In this document: positions 17,852-26,302 of the stretch, one piece after another
Position numbering within the stretch: position 1 is the first letter of the stretch
How the letters are laid out: every line of letters begins with the position of its first letter
From: Pseudomonas sp. Ant30-3
Lineage (GTDB): Bacteria; Pseudomonadota; Gammaproteobacteria; Pseudomonadales; Pseudomonadaceae
Direction of reading: 5' to 3'
DNA length: 64,000 nucleotides
NCBI RefSeq assembly: GCF_000690905.1
Contig: NZ_JMCL01000013.1
Location: forward strand, 1-64,000
The notes under the pieces: generated by a model
The model's database searches: none
Told to the model about the DNA's origin: nothing
What the model saw: only the letters and a program-made list of their open reading frames with translations
Program-made: the position numbers and the translations under genes

Positions 17852-20035
17852 CTAAATTGCTTCCAGCTTGGCATAACCGAGCATCAACCACTTGCTGCCT
17901 TCGCTGAAATTCACCTGCACCCGAGCCTGAGCCCCGGCGCCCTCGAAGTTGAGGATCACGCCGTCACCAAACACCGAGTGCCGCACAGCCTGGCCCAGAC
18001 TGAAACCGGTGTCCGGGATTTCGCTGCCGCCAAACAGACTGCTGGAGCTCTGCTGCTGACCACCGCCAAAAGGGCGGCTGACGCTGTTGGACAAGCGCAC
18101 TTCCTGAATCAGGCCTTTTGGCACTTCCCGTACGAAACGCGACACCTTGTTGTAGGTCTCGCTGCCATACAGGCGTCGGGTTTCCGCGTAAGTCATCACC
18201 AGGTTCTGCATGGCCCGGGTAATGCCGACGTAAGCAAGGCGACGTTCTTCTTCAAGACGGCCGGGTTCCTCCAGGCTCATCTTGTGCGGGAACAGACCTT
18301 CTTCCATGCCCACCAAGAACACGTAAGGGAATTCCAGGCCTTTGGCGCTGTGCAGGGTCATCAACTGAATGCTGTCTTCATGCTCTTCGGCCTGAGTATC
18401 TCCCGCCTCCAGAGAGGCATGACCGAGGAAAGCTGCCAATGGCGTAAGGTCTTCCTCTTCTTCAGCGTTCTCGAAGTTGCGCGCGGCACTGACCAGTTCC
18501 TCAAGGTTTTCCACCCGGGCCTGGCCTTTTTCGCCTTTTTCGGCCTGGTGATAGGCGATCAGGCCTGACTGCTCGATGACGGTCTGTGTCATCAAATGCA
18601 GTGGCATCTCCATGCACTTGGCGGCGAGGTTCTCTATCAGCTCCACAAACGCCCCGAGGGCGCCGGCGGCGCGGCCGGTCAAACCTTTATTGGCCACCAG
18701 CTGGCGCATGGCTTCCCACATCGAGACGTGGCTATGGCGCGCATGTTCACGTATCGCTTCCACGGTTTTCTCGCCGATGCCGCGTGCCGGAACGTTAATC
18801 ACCCGTTCCAGCGCCGCATCGTTGCCACGACCTTCGAGCAACCGCAGATAGGCCATGGCGTTCTTGATTTCTGCCCGTTCGAAGAAGCGTTGACCGCCGT
18901 AAATGCGATACGGGATACGTTCACGCAGCAAGGCTTCTTCTAAAACGCGCGATTGCGCGTTGGAACGGTACAAAATTGCGATATCACTGCGAGCGAGGCC
19001 GGTTTTCAGCGCACTTTCGATGGTTTCCACCACGTAGCGCGCTTCATCGTGTTCGTTGAAGGCAGCATAAAGATTGATCGCTTCGCCTTCACCGCCGTCG
19101 GTCCACAACTCTTTACCCATGCGCCCGGTATTGTTGGCGATCAGGGCGTTAGCCGCCTTGAGAATGCCGGCGGTAGAGCGATAGTTCTGCTCCAGACGAA
19201 TCACTTCAGCATCCGGGAAATCATCGGAATACTGATAGATGTTTTCGATTTTCGCGCCACGCCAGCCGTAGATCGACTGGTCGTCATCGCCGACCACCAT
19301 CAAGCTGTCGCCACCCTTGGCCAGCAGACGCAGCCAGGCGTACTGCACGGCGTTGGTGTCCTGGAACTCGTCCACCAGAATGTGCCGGAAGCGTTTCTGA
19401 TAGTGCGCGAGCAGCCCGGGGTTGTCGCGCCACAGGTCGAGGGCACGCAGCAGCAGCTCGGAAAAATCGATCACACCTGCGCGCGCGCACGCAGCCTCAT
19501 AGGCTTCGTAAATGCTGCGCATGGTCGACAGAAACAGATCGCCGCTGGCCTGAATGTGCTGCGGTCGCAGGCCTTCGTCTTTCTGCCCGTTGATGAACCA
19601 CTGCGCCTGACGGACCGGCCAGCGTTGCTCGTCCAGTCCCAGTTCACGGATCACACGCTTGACCAGCCGTTGCTGATCGTCGCTGTCGAGAATCTGGAAA
19701 GTCTGGCTCAGGCCGGCTTCCTGCCAGTGCGCCCGCAGCAAGCGGTGCGCCAGGCCGTGGAATGTGCCGACCCACATGCCGGCCGGATTGATCCCCATCA
19801 ACTGCTCGATGCGATGGCGCATCTCGGCAGCGGCCTTGTTGGTGAACGTCACCGACAAGACCGAATGGGGCGACGCGTTCTCGACCTGGATCAACCAGGC
19901 GATACGGTGCACCAGCACTCGGGTTTTACCGGAACCAGCACCGGCCAGGACCAACTGACGACCCACGGCGGCGGCTACGGCCTGACGTTGGGCATCGTTG
20001 AGGGAGTTCAGCAGAAGGGAGAGATCATCGCGCAT
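17852..20035 (-). CDS. uvrD: DNA helicase II (UvrD)
   Basis: The product has 727 residues. It is an ATP-dependent 3'-5' helicase of nucleotide excision and mismatch repair. SF1A motifs appear in order: AGAGSGKTRVLVHRI (motif I, ~32-46), TFTNKAAAEM (Ia), VDEFQDTN (II), GDDDQSIYGWRGA (III), QNYRS (IV), TLHSAKGLEFPYVFLVG (V) and YVGITRAMQNL (VI). The C-terminus (GQAVRHSVFGDGVILNFEG ... VNFSEGSKWLMLGYAKLE) is the RNA-polymerase-binding Tudor-like module. Length and order match Pseudomonas UvrD. Confidence 0.96.
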   Translation of the reverse strand: MRDDLSLLLNSLNDAQRQAVAAAVGRQLVLAGAGSGKTRVLVHRIAWLIQVENASPHSVLSVTFTNKAAAEMRHRIEQLMGINPAGMWVGTFHGLAHRLLRAHWQEAGLSQTFQILDSDDQQRLVKRVIRELGLDEQRWPVRQAQWFINGQKDEGLRPQHIQASGDLFLSTMRSIYEAYEAACARAGVIDFSELLLRALDLWRDNPGLLAHYQKRFRHILVDEFQDTNAVQYAWLRLLAKGGDSLMVVGDDDQSIYGWRGAKIENIYQYSDDFPDAEVIRLEQNYRSTAGILKAANALIANNTGRMGKELWTDGGEGEAINLYAAFNEHDEARYVVETIESALKTGLARSDIAILYRSNAQSRVLEEALLRERIPYRIYGGQRFFERAEIKNAMAYLRLLEGRGNDAALERVINVPARGIGEKTVEAIREHARHSHVSMWEAMRQLVANKGLTGRAAGALGAFVELIENLAAKCMEMPLHLMTQTVIEQSGLIAYHQAEKGEKGQARVENLEELVSAARNFENAEEEEDLTPLAAFLGHASLEAGDTQAEEHEDSIQLMTLHSAKGLEFPYVFLVGMEEGLFPHKMSLEEPGRLEEERRLAYVGITRAMQNLVMTYAETRRLYGSETYNKVSRFVREVPKGLIQEVRLSNSVSRPFGGGQQQSSSSLFGGSEIPDTGFSLGQAVRHSVFGDGVILNFEGAGAQARVQVNFSEGSKWLMLGYAKLEAI

Positions 20036-20293
20036 CGGGGCATTCTAGGGGGCCGCAGCACACCGGGCAAACATCGCTTTGCTTTAGCCGATGAAAGATA
20101 CATGCGGGACGACCGGTCAGTCACCGGCCACAGGCATTGGCGGGGTTAGCCTGCAGGGTTTTTGGCGGGTAAACGCAGCCTGGGCTTTCGTCGAATATAT
20201 GCTCGGGGGCTGTTTGGTAAGGCCATTGGCTTGTGTATGCTCCGTCCACGTTTCGGGCTCATGCTCATCATGATAAGAACAAGAACCACGCCT

Positions 20294-23161
20294 ATGACCG
20301 TCAGCTTCGACCTGTCGGGCCCCACTGTGGAGCCTCGGGTTATTCGCAAACAGTACGCCATGGAGATGGCGGTCGAACGCACGCGCTTGCTGTATCAGGG
20401 CTCGCTGCTGCCGACGCTGTTCATGCTGATCAATGGTCTGGTGTGTGCGTGGCTGCTGTGGAGCCCGCAGCGCTACTTTGTGCTGAGTGTCTGGCTCGTG
20501 TGGTTGCTGTCGTTGGTGGCGCTTCGGGTGATTCAGGTAGCGGCGTTCGATTCGGCCATCCCCAACCGTCAGGCCCATCCGGTCTGGCGACGCATGTTTT
20601 TGCTGGGCTCGGCCATGACCGGTCTGACGTTGGCCGGGGCGGGTATCGCACTGATCCCCGTCGACAATTTCATGCAGCAGGCCTGGGTATTCGGCCTGAT
20701 CGGCGCAGCGGCCCTGTCGGCCAGCGTGGCCTATGCCGTCAGTTTGCCGGCCTTCCTGTCCTTCACCTTGCCCTGTCTCTTGCCGGCGATTGCCTATCAG
20801 TTCTGGGGCGGTGACCAACAAGGGCAGGGTTGGGGCTGGTTTGGTCTGATTTTGCTGGGATCGCTGAGTGTGGTGGCCTGGCAGGTCAATAGGTTGATTG
20901 ACCGTGAGTTGCTGCGACGCTTCCAGAATCAGTCCTTGATCGAGCACTTGCGCAAAGCCCAAAGCTGCAGCGATCAGCTCAACCAGGCGCTGGCCAAGGA
21001 AATCGAGCAGCGTCGCCGGGCCGAGGAGGAACTGCTCGGTATTCAGGTCGGCCTCCAGGACCACGTCGCCCAGCGTAGCCTGGAACTCGATGCGGCTACT
21101 CAGGCCCTGAGCAAAAGTGAAGCGCGCCTTGCGCTCGCGTTGAAAGCCAGCGAGCTGGGCCTCTGGGACTGGAACCTGCAGACCGACGAAGTTCACCACA
21201 CACAGATTCAGGAATTGTTCGGCCTGGCGCCGGAATTCGTCACGGCCATGCTGCGCCACCTCAAGCCGCGTCTGCACCCCGACGATGTACCGGCGCTCAA
21301 GCGCGCGCTGGTCGAGCATTTGAAGGGCCGCAGCGAGGATTATCAGATCGAGTACCGCGTGCGCCATGGCGACGGCCACTGGGTGTGGATCGAGGACCGT
21401 GGTCGAGCAGTCGAGCGCAGCGAAAACGGCCGGGTCATCCGCATGGTCGGCACGCGCCGCGATATCAGCGTCAGCAAGGCGCTGGAGGAGCAACGGCAAC
21501 TGGCCGCCACCGTTTTCGAAGCCGCCAGTGAAGGCATCGTGATCTTCGATCCTGATTACGCGCTGATCGCAATCAACCAGGCGTTTAGCCGCGTCACCGG
21601 CTACGACGTCGAAGACATGCTGGGGCGCAACGTCGTCGAGTTGCCGTGCAGTCGCGATGCCCGCCGGCATTACGCGGCCATTCATCAGGCGCTGGAACAA
21701 CATGGCAGCTGGCAGGGCGAGCTGATCGAAACACGCAAGAATGGCGAGCTGTACCCACAATGGCTGCAACTGAACGCGGTTCGCGACACCCGGGGAAATG
21801 TCAGCCACATCGTCGGATTTTTCGCCGATCTGTCGGCACGGCGTGAGTCCGAAGAGCGCATGCGATACCTGACGCACTATGACGAACTGACCGGGCTGGC
21901 CAATCGATCGCTGTTTCGCGAACGGTTGCACGAAGCCCATCAGCGCATGCGTCAGGGCGGCCGCAGCCTGGCGTTACTGCACATCAATCTGGATCGCTTC
22001 AAGTTGCTCAACGACAGCCTCGGTCATGACGTTGCCGATCAACTGTTGCAGAAGCTGGCCCGGCGCCTGATCAATGCGGTGCCTGAGGCTGACACCATCG
22101 CGCGGTTGTCCGGTGATGAGTTTGCCGTGCTGTTCGACAGCTACGGCAACCTGTCGAGTCTGGCGCGGGTGGCGACTCGCCTGTCGACCAAGCTGCGCCT
22201 GCCGGTGACTGTCGAAGGCCACGAGCTGGTGGTCAGTGCGTCAATGGGCATCAGCATGTTGCCGGACAACGCACGGGAGATCTCCGCGCTGGTCAGCCAG
22301 GCCAACATCGCCATGCAACACGCCAAACACTTGGGCGGCAACAATTTCCAGTTCTACACCGACAGCCTGCAAGCCAGCACCCTCGAGCGTCTGCAGCTGG
22401 AAAACCAGTTGCGCAAAGCGATCGAAGAGAAGCAGCTGAAAGTGTTTTATCAACCGAAGCTGTGTCTCGCCACGGGTCGGTTGAACGCGGCCGAGGCGCT
22501 GGTGCGCTGGGATCATCCGGTGATGGGCAGTGTGCCGCCGGGAGAATTCATCGGGCTGGCAGAGGAAACCGGGCTGATCGGCCCCATCGGCGAATTTGTC
22601 CTGCGTCAGGCTTGCTGGCAAGCCTGCGAATGGCAGCGCCAGGGGCTTGAGCCGATCCGCGTGTCGGTGAACCTGTCCGTGCATCAACTGCGGCAGGGCA
22701 AATTGGTCAGCTTGGTGCGTCAGGTGCTGGAAGAAACCGGGCTGGCGCCGCAATACCTCGAACTGGAGCTCACGGAAAGCCAGTTGCTGGACAGCGTCGA
22801 GCACATCATTGCGACGTTCCAGCAGTTACGCAATCTGGGCGTGAAGCTGGCGATCGACGATTTTGGCACTGGCTATTCGTCGCTCAGCTATCTGAAGCGG
22901 ATTCCGGTAGATTACGTGAAAATTGATCAGGCGTTTATTCGCGGGCTGGGCGAAGGCAGTGAGGATGCGGCCATCACTCGGGCGATCATTGCGATGGCTC
23001 ACGGCTTGTCGTTGAAGGTCGTTGCCGAGGGTGTGGAAAGGCCGGAGCAGCTGGCGTTTCTGAAGGCCGAGCACTGCGATGAAGTTCAGGGCTACCTGGT
23101 GAGTCGGCCGGTCGAGGCGGATGATTTGGCAAGTTTGCTGCGAGAGCAACCCGGGAACTGA
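20294..23161 (+). CDS. Membrane PAS-GGDEF-EAL c-di-GMP protein
   Basis: The product has 955 residues from the ATG at 20294; the frame is open upstream, and an ATG at 20237 is possible. Six hydrophobic segments (~35-200) form an integral-membrane sensor; a coiled-coil (EQRRRAEEELLGIQ) and two PAS domains (SELGLWDWNLQTDEVHHTQI; AASEGIVIFDPDYALIAINQ) follow. The GGDEF domain (~555-715) has RLSGDEFAVLF at the active site, a Ser for the first Gly. The EAL domain carries AAEALVRWDHP, ELTES and IDDFGTGYSSLSYLKRIPVD, so the phosphodiesterase residues look intact. It probably degrades c-di-GMP, with the cyclase half possibly regulatory. It is divergent from uvrD, as I recall for P. aeruginosa PA5442/PA5443. 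Confidence 0.9.
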   Translation: MTVSFDLSGPTVEPRVIRKQYAMEMAVERTRLLYQGSLLPTLFMLINGLVCAWLLWSPQRYFVLSVWLVWLLSLVALRVIQVAAFDSAIPNRQAHPVWRRMFLLGSAMTGLTLAGAGIALIPVDNFMQQAWVFGLIGAAALSASVAYAVSLPAFLSFTLPCLLPAIAYQFWGGDQQGQGWGWFGLILLGSLSVVAWQVNRLIDRELLRRFQNQSLIEHLRKAQSCSDQLNQALAKEIEQRRRAEEELLGIQVGLQDHVAQRSLELDAATQALSKSEARLALALKASELGLWDWNLQTDEVHHTQIQELFGLAPEFVTAMLRHLKPRLHPDDVPALKRALVEHLKGRSEDYQIEYRVRHGDGHWVWIEDRGRAVERSENGRVIRMVGTRRDISVSKALEEQRQLAATVFEAASEGIVIFDPDYALIAINQAFSRVTGYDVEDMLGRNVVELPCSRDARRHYAAIHQALEQHGSWQGELIETRKNGELYPQWLQLNAVRDTRGNVSHIVGFFADLSARRESEERMRYLTHYDELTGLANRSLFRERLHEAHQRMRQGGRSLALLHINLDRFKLLNDSLGHDVADQLLQKLARRLINAVPEADTIARLSGDEFAVLFDSYGNLSSLARVATRLSTKLRLPVTVEGHELVVSASMGISMLPDNAREISALVSQANIAMQHAKHLGGNNFQFYTDSLQASTLERLQLENQLRKAIEEKQLKVFYQPKLCLATGRLNAAEALVRWDHPVMGSVPPGEFIGLAEETGLIGPIGEFVLRQACWQACEWQRQGLEPIRVSVNLSVHQLRQGKLVSLVRQVLEETGLAPQYLELELTESQLLDSVEHIIATFQQLRNLGVKLAIDDFGTGYSSLSYLKRIPVDYVKIDQAFIRGLGEGSEDAAITRAIIAMAHGLSLKVVAEGVERPEQLAFLKAEHCDEVQGYLVSRPVEADDLASLLREQPGN

Positions 23162-23212
23162 CAATACTGCGAGTTAAAGCCTCCCCGCCAGTTGGTGGGA
23201 AGGCAATGGCGG

Positions 23213-23527
23213 TTAGTTAGTAACGTCAACTTTGTCGATGTGATGAACTAGTTTGCCTTTATAGAAGATACTTACACCGGAGACGTTAGAGTCGCCCGGT
23301 ACTTTGTATTCGACGAGTTTTTCCGTCACTACTTGCAAAGCTACTTCACTGGAAGTTTCAAGTTTCAACTCCAAGCGCAGATCGAAAGATTTGTCCTGGA
23401 TCGGGCAGAAAACCAGGGTTGGCGTAATGCCCGGGTTCGCTACGGCTACAATCCCGGTCGTACGGAAAAAAGCGTCGCCGGGCATGCGATTGATTTGTGC
23501 AGCCCAGTTTTTGGTTTTAATACTCAT
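23213..23527 (-). CDS. AT-rich orphan gene, function unknown
   Basis: The product has 104 residues (MSIKTKNWAAQINRMPGDAF ...). There is no signal peptide or membrane helix; the predicted pattern is mostly beta (TTGIVAVANPGITPTLVFCP; GVSIFYKGKLVHHIDKVD), like a small immunoglobulin-like or beta-sandwich fold. The start at 23527 follows GGAGCT; an in-frame upstream ATG exists at 23572. Base composition of the gene and its upstream region is clearly more AT-rich than its neighbours, suggesting recent acquisition. I do not recognise it. Confidence 0.6.
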   Translation of the reverse strand: MSIKTKNWAAQINRMPGDAFFRTTGIVAVANPGITPTLVFCPIQDKSFDLRLELKLETSSEVALQVVTEKLVEYKVPGDSNVSGVSIFYKGKLVHHIDKVDVTN

Positions 23528-23875
23528 AAGGTGTAGCTCCATAATTAAGTTGATTGCGTCCTGCAGGTGCAATCTAACTTAAGCAACTTCCATGTTGTGA
23601 AAGTTTTACCGTTCCAATTGTAAATCCGTGTGTTGTAAGTTTCGGGTGTAGAGTTTTAGTCTGACTTGATAATAGTTGGTTAGTTTGTTTAAAGCGTTGA
23701 TGCCGGATAAGCGCGAGGTGCCTCGCTGGATACTGATCCGGTGCGCTACATGAGGGCCCAAGCACGGCAGCTCTAGGGATTGGTTACGTATTGAGCAGGC
23801 AAAATGCTGATTCATGTAGTATAACTACAAGCGTGCTACATCCCCGGCACCTGCCAATAACAAAGAGTCCAACCC
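23528..23875. other. AT-rich intergenic region
   Basis: 348 bases between the start of the orphan gene (minus strand) and the start of the RpiR/HexR-like regulator (plus strand). It must hold both promoters. Apart from the HexR-type palindrome at 23815-23829 I see no conserved element; short reading frames here have no supporting start signals. Confidence 0.6.
23815..23829. promoter_or_regulatory. HexR-type operator
   Basis: TGTAGT-ATA-ACTACA is a perfect inverted repeat and fits the proteobacterial HexR motif TGTARTnnnAYTACA as recalled. It lies 46 bases before the TTG start of a HexR-like gene and overlaps a plausible -10, suggesting autoregulation. Confidence 0.6.
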
Positions 23876-24742
23876 TTGAATCTGCTGCAACACATCGCCC
23901 AGTCACGCCACCTGTTACGCAAGTCGGAGCTCAAGGTCGCCGACCACGTGCTGCTTGATCCGGCGGCGGTGATGCACAGCTCCATGGCCGACCTCGCTCA
24001 CAGCGTGGGCATCAGCGAACCGACCATTGTGCGTTTTTGTCGCGCCATCGGTTGCTCCGGTTTTCAGGACCTGAAACTGAAGCTGGCGCAAAGCCTCGCG
24101 GCCGGTGCGAGCTTCGGCCAGTTTGCGATCCATGAAGACGATTCGGTCGCCGACTACAGCCTGAAGATTTTCGACACCACGCTGCATACCCTGATGGAGG
24201 TCCGCGAGCGGCTCGATCCGGTGGAGTTGCAGCGCGCCGTTACGCTCATGTCCCAGGCGCAACGGGTCGAATTTTATGGCTTTGGCGCCTCGGGAGCGGT
24301 AGCGGCGGACGCCCAGCACAAATTCTTCCGGCTGTTGCTGACCGCTGCGGCGTATTCTGATCCGCACATGCAGGCGATGTCGGCAGTGACGCTGAAACCG
24401 ACCGACGTGGCGATCTGTATCTCCCAGTCCGGGCGCTCCAAGGACCTGCTGATCACCGCCAATCTGGTACGCGAAAGCGGCGCCTCGCTGATCACGTTGT
24501 GCCCAAGCCAGACGCCGCTGGCCGAGTTGTCCACTGTCAATCTTGCGATCGATGTGCACGAAGACACTGAAATCTATACGCCGTTGACGTCGCGGATTGC
24601 TCACTTGGTGGTAATCGACGTGTTGGCGATGGGTGTGGCCATGGCGCGCGGGCCGAGCCTGGTCAATCATCTGAAGAGTGTGAAGCGCAGCCTGCGCAGT
24701 TTGCGTTTGTCGCCCAAATCGGTGAAAGCGCTGGATGACTGA
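23876..24742 (+). CDS. HexR-like RpiR/MurR family regulator
   Basis: The product has 288 residues: an N-terminal RpiR helix-turn-helix (KSELKVADHVL; MADLAHSVGISEPTIVRFCR) and a C-terminal SIS sugar-phosphate-binding domain (~120-255: GFGASGAVAADAQHKFFR; ISQSGRSKDLLI). It resembles HexR but is the paralogue I recall next to the pyruvate carboxylase locus (P. aeruginosa PA5438), not HexR itself. The start is TTG at 23876: no ATG precedes the conserved NLLQHIAQSRHLLRKSELK in this frame. A HexR-type palindrome lies just upstream. HexR binds KDPG, so this protein may tie sugar-acid or pyruvate metabolism to the neighbouring pyc genes; that link is inference. Confidence 0.88.
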   Translation: MNLLQHIAQSRHLLRKSELKVADHVLLDPAAVMHSSMADLAHSVGISEPTIVRFCRAIGCSGFQDLKLKLAQSLAAGASFGQFAIHEDDSVADYSLKIFDTTLHTLMEVRERLDPVELQRAVTLMSQAQRVEFYGFGASGAVAADAQHKFFRLLLTAAAYSDPHMQAMSAVTLKPTDVAICISQSGRSKDLLITANLVRESGASLITLCPSQTPLAELSTVNLAIDVHEDTEIYTPLTSRIAHLVVIDVLAMGVAMARGPSLVNHLKSVKRSLRSLRLSPKSVKALDD

Positions 24743-24761
24743 ATCAAGGCAACATGCGACC

Positions 24762-24887
24762 CCTGTGGCGAGGGGATTCTTCCCCGTTGGGCTGCGAAGC
24801 GGCCCCCTGGACAACTAAGTACGACGCAGCATGCGAGAGTTTTGCGACTGCTGCGCAGCCGAACGGGGGCAAGCCCCCTCGCCACAA
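24762..24887. repeat. Inverted repeat (REP-like)
   Basis: CCTGTGGCGAGGGGATTCTT near one end and the partial complement GGGGGCAAGCCCCCTCGCCACA at the other, with GCTGCGAAGCGGCC / GACTGCTGCGCAGC inside. It is a composite palindrome of the 'CTGTGGCGAGGGGGCTTGCC' REP class downstream of the RpiR gene. Confidence 0.75.
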
Positions 24888-24996
24888 TAAATATCGCCAT
24901 GGCAAAAACATTCATCTGTCTGTAACTCACCCGCTGCCAAACCGTCATCTACAGCGCCTATCTTGAAACTCCCGTAATCGCCTTGGGAGACTCGAA

Positions 24997-25209
24997 ATGG
25001 CCCAGCCCTACGAAGAACGCAACAGCGCTGTCAAAACCCGTCGTCAGCAGGAAGATCAGCGCCGCATGGAGTTTCGCCGCGCGATCGAAGATCGTTGCGA
25101 ACGCCGCCAGCTGCTGGCCGAGATCGGCGATTACCCTGACGATCTGCAACTCAATTACTGGCAGGCAGCACCGGTAACTTCCCGTCGAAGCGCTCAACCA
25201 GCGCGCTGA
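24997..25209 (+). CDS. Small highly charged protein
   Basis: The product has 70 residues (MAQPYEERNSAVKTRRQQED then QRRMEFRRAIEDRCERRQLL), dominated by Arg, Glu and Gln, and probably one long helix followed by GDYPDDLQLNYWQA. A good GGGAGA precedes the ATG. Similar short Arg/Glu-rich proteins are widespread in Pseudomonas, with no known role. Its last 59 bases overlap the 3' end of the convergent LysR gene, so one strand of that overlap encodes two C-termini. Confidence 0.65.
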   Translation: MAQPYEERNSAVKTRRQQEDQRRMEFRRAIEDRCERRQLLAEIGDYPDDLQLNYWQAAPVTSRRSAQPAR

Positions 25210-26113
25210 TCTGCACGCGTTCGCTGCGGATAAACGCCAGGAACGCATGCGCGACCGGTGACAGCCGCTTCGCCTTGGCTTGCACCAGGCACCAGCTGCG
25301 ATACAACGGCAGCTCTTCGACCGGCAGCTCAATCAGCGCGCCGGTCGCCAACTCAAGGTTCAGGGCGTGGCGCGTCAGTAGCGCCAGGCCCAGACCCGCC
25401 AGCACACATTCACGTTGCGCCTCCGCCGATGCGACCTCTTGGGTCTGGGTGAAGTGCACGCGCTTTTCCTTGAAATATTCCTCGCAGGCCAACCTTGTGC
25501 CTGAGCCCGGCTCGCGCAGCAGCAACGTATAGGGTTCCAGATCCTGCAGGCGCAAAGGTCCCATGTGGCTGAGCGGATGATCCGGCGGCGCCACGGCGAT
25601 GATCGGGTTGTTGAGAAAGGGCAAAAACTCCAAACCCATGTCCTGCGGCACCATCGACATGATCACCAGATCGTCGCGATTGTCAGAGAGCCGCCGGATG
25701 ACCTGTCCGCGATTGACCACGGTCAGATGCAGGTTCACTTCCGGGTGCTGGCGTTTGAAGGCGGCAAATAGATGCGGGACGAAATACTTGGCACTGGATT
25801 CGACCGCCAGTTTCAATTGCCCCTGTAACGAACCCTGCATGTCCGACAACTGCATGTCGAGATTTTCGAGGCGCCCGAAAATGTCCCGGCTCGCACGCTG
25901 CAGGGCTTCCGCTGCTTCGGTCATATAGAGTTTTTTGCCCACATAATCGAACAATGGCTGACCGATCAGCTCTTCCAGTTGACGAATCTGCAAGCTGACG
26001 GCAGGTTGTGTCAGCGACATTTCTTCGGCCGCACGGCTATAAGACCTCAGATCACAAACCTCATTGAAGATCTGTAATTGACGCAATGTCATACGCATCA
26101 AGGACTTACGCAT
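25151..26113 (-). CDS. pycR: LysR family regulator PycR
   Basis: The product has 320 residues. The N-terminal LysR HTH (MTLRQLQIFNEVCDLRSYSR then AAEEMSLTQPAVSLQIRQLE) is followed by a periplasmic-binding-like effector domain (LKLAVESSAKYFVPHL; LLREPGSGTRLACEEYF). It is divergent from the pyruvate carboxylase genes, as P. aeruginosa PycR (PA5437) is. LysR proteins usually autoregulate and activate the divergent operon; two palindromes lie in the 189-base spacer. An internal start at residue 6 (MRMTLRQ) is possible. Confidence 0.88.
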   Translation of the reverse strand: MRKSLMRMTLRQLQIFNEVCDLRSYSRAAEEMSLTQPAVSLQIRQLEELIGQPLFDYVGKKLYMTEAAEALQRASRDIFGRLENLDMQLSDMQGSLQGQLKLAVESSAKYFVPHLFAAFKRQHPEVNLHLTVVNRGQVIRRLSDNRDDLVIMSMVPQDMGLEFLPFLNNPIIAVAPPDHPLSHMGPLRLQDLEPYTLLLREPGSGTRLACEEYFKEKRVHFTQTQEVASAEAQRECVLAGLGLALLTRHALNLELATGALIELPVEELPLYRSWCLVQAKAKRLSPVAHAFLAFIRSERVQISALVERFDGKLPVLPASN

Positions 26114-26149
26114 ATTTGGAGGTTCCCTAACCAGTCTGGTGCGTCGACT

Positions 26150-26165
26150 ATAAGTCTTTACTTAT
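26150..26165. promoter_or_regulatory. Palindrome in the pycR-pycA spacer (candidate LysR site)
   Basis: ATAAGT-CTTT-ACTTAT, a perfect inverted repeat 37 bases upstream of the pycR start, where a LysR-type autoregulatory site is expected. Confidence 0.5.
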
Positions 26166-26224
26166 GGCTGACCCAATTATTATTCATTTTTGTTAATCCC
26201 TTGTGAGGGCTAGTGTGGAGCTGC

Positions 26225-26246
26225 GACTAAATCGAAACATTTAGTC
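26225..26246. promoter_or_regulatory. Second palindrome upstream of pycA
   Basis: GACTAAAT-N6-ATTTAGTC, perfect 8-bp arms, 56 bases before the pycA start. Its spacing differs from the first palindrome, so a second regulator or an RNA stem in the leader are both possible. Confidence 0.5.
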
Positions 26247-26302
26247 ACGCGTCGACCTGGTCTAGCAGGTCGTGGGTGCCACCGGCTCAAGGGAAACTCC
26301 AA

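Noticed and set aside
23574..23765. Small minus-strand frame of 63 codons upstream of the AT-rich gene
   Set aside because: There is no Shine-Dalgarno, no family-like sequence, and it lies in a promoter-like AT-rich region.
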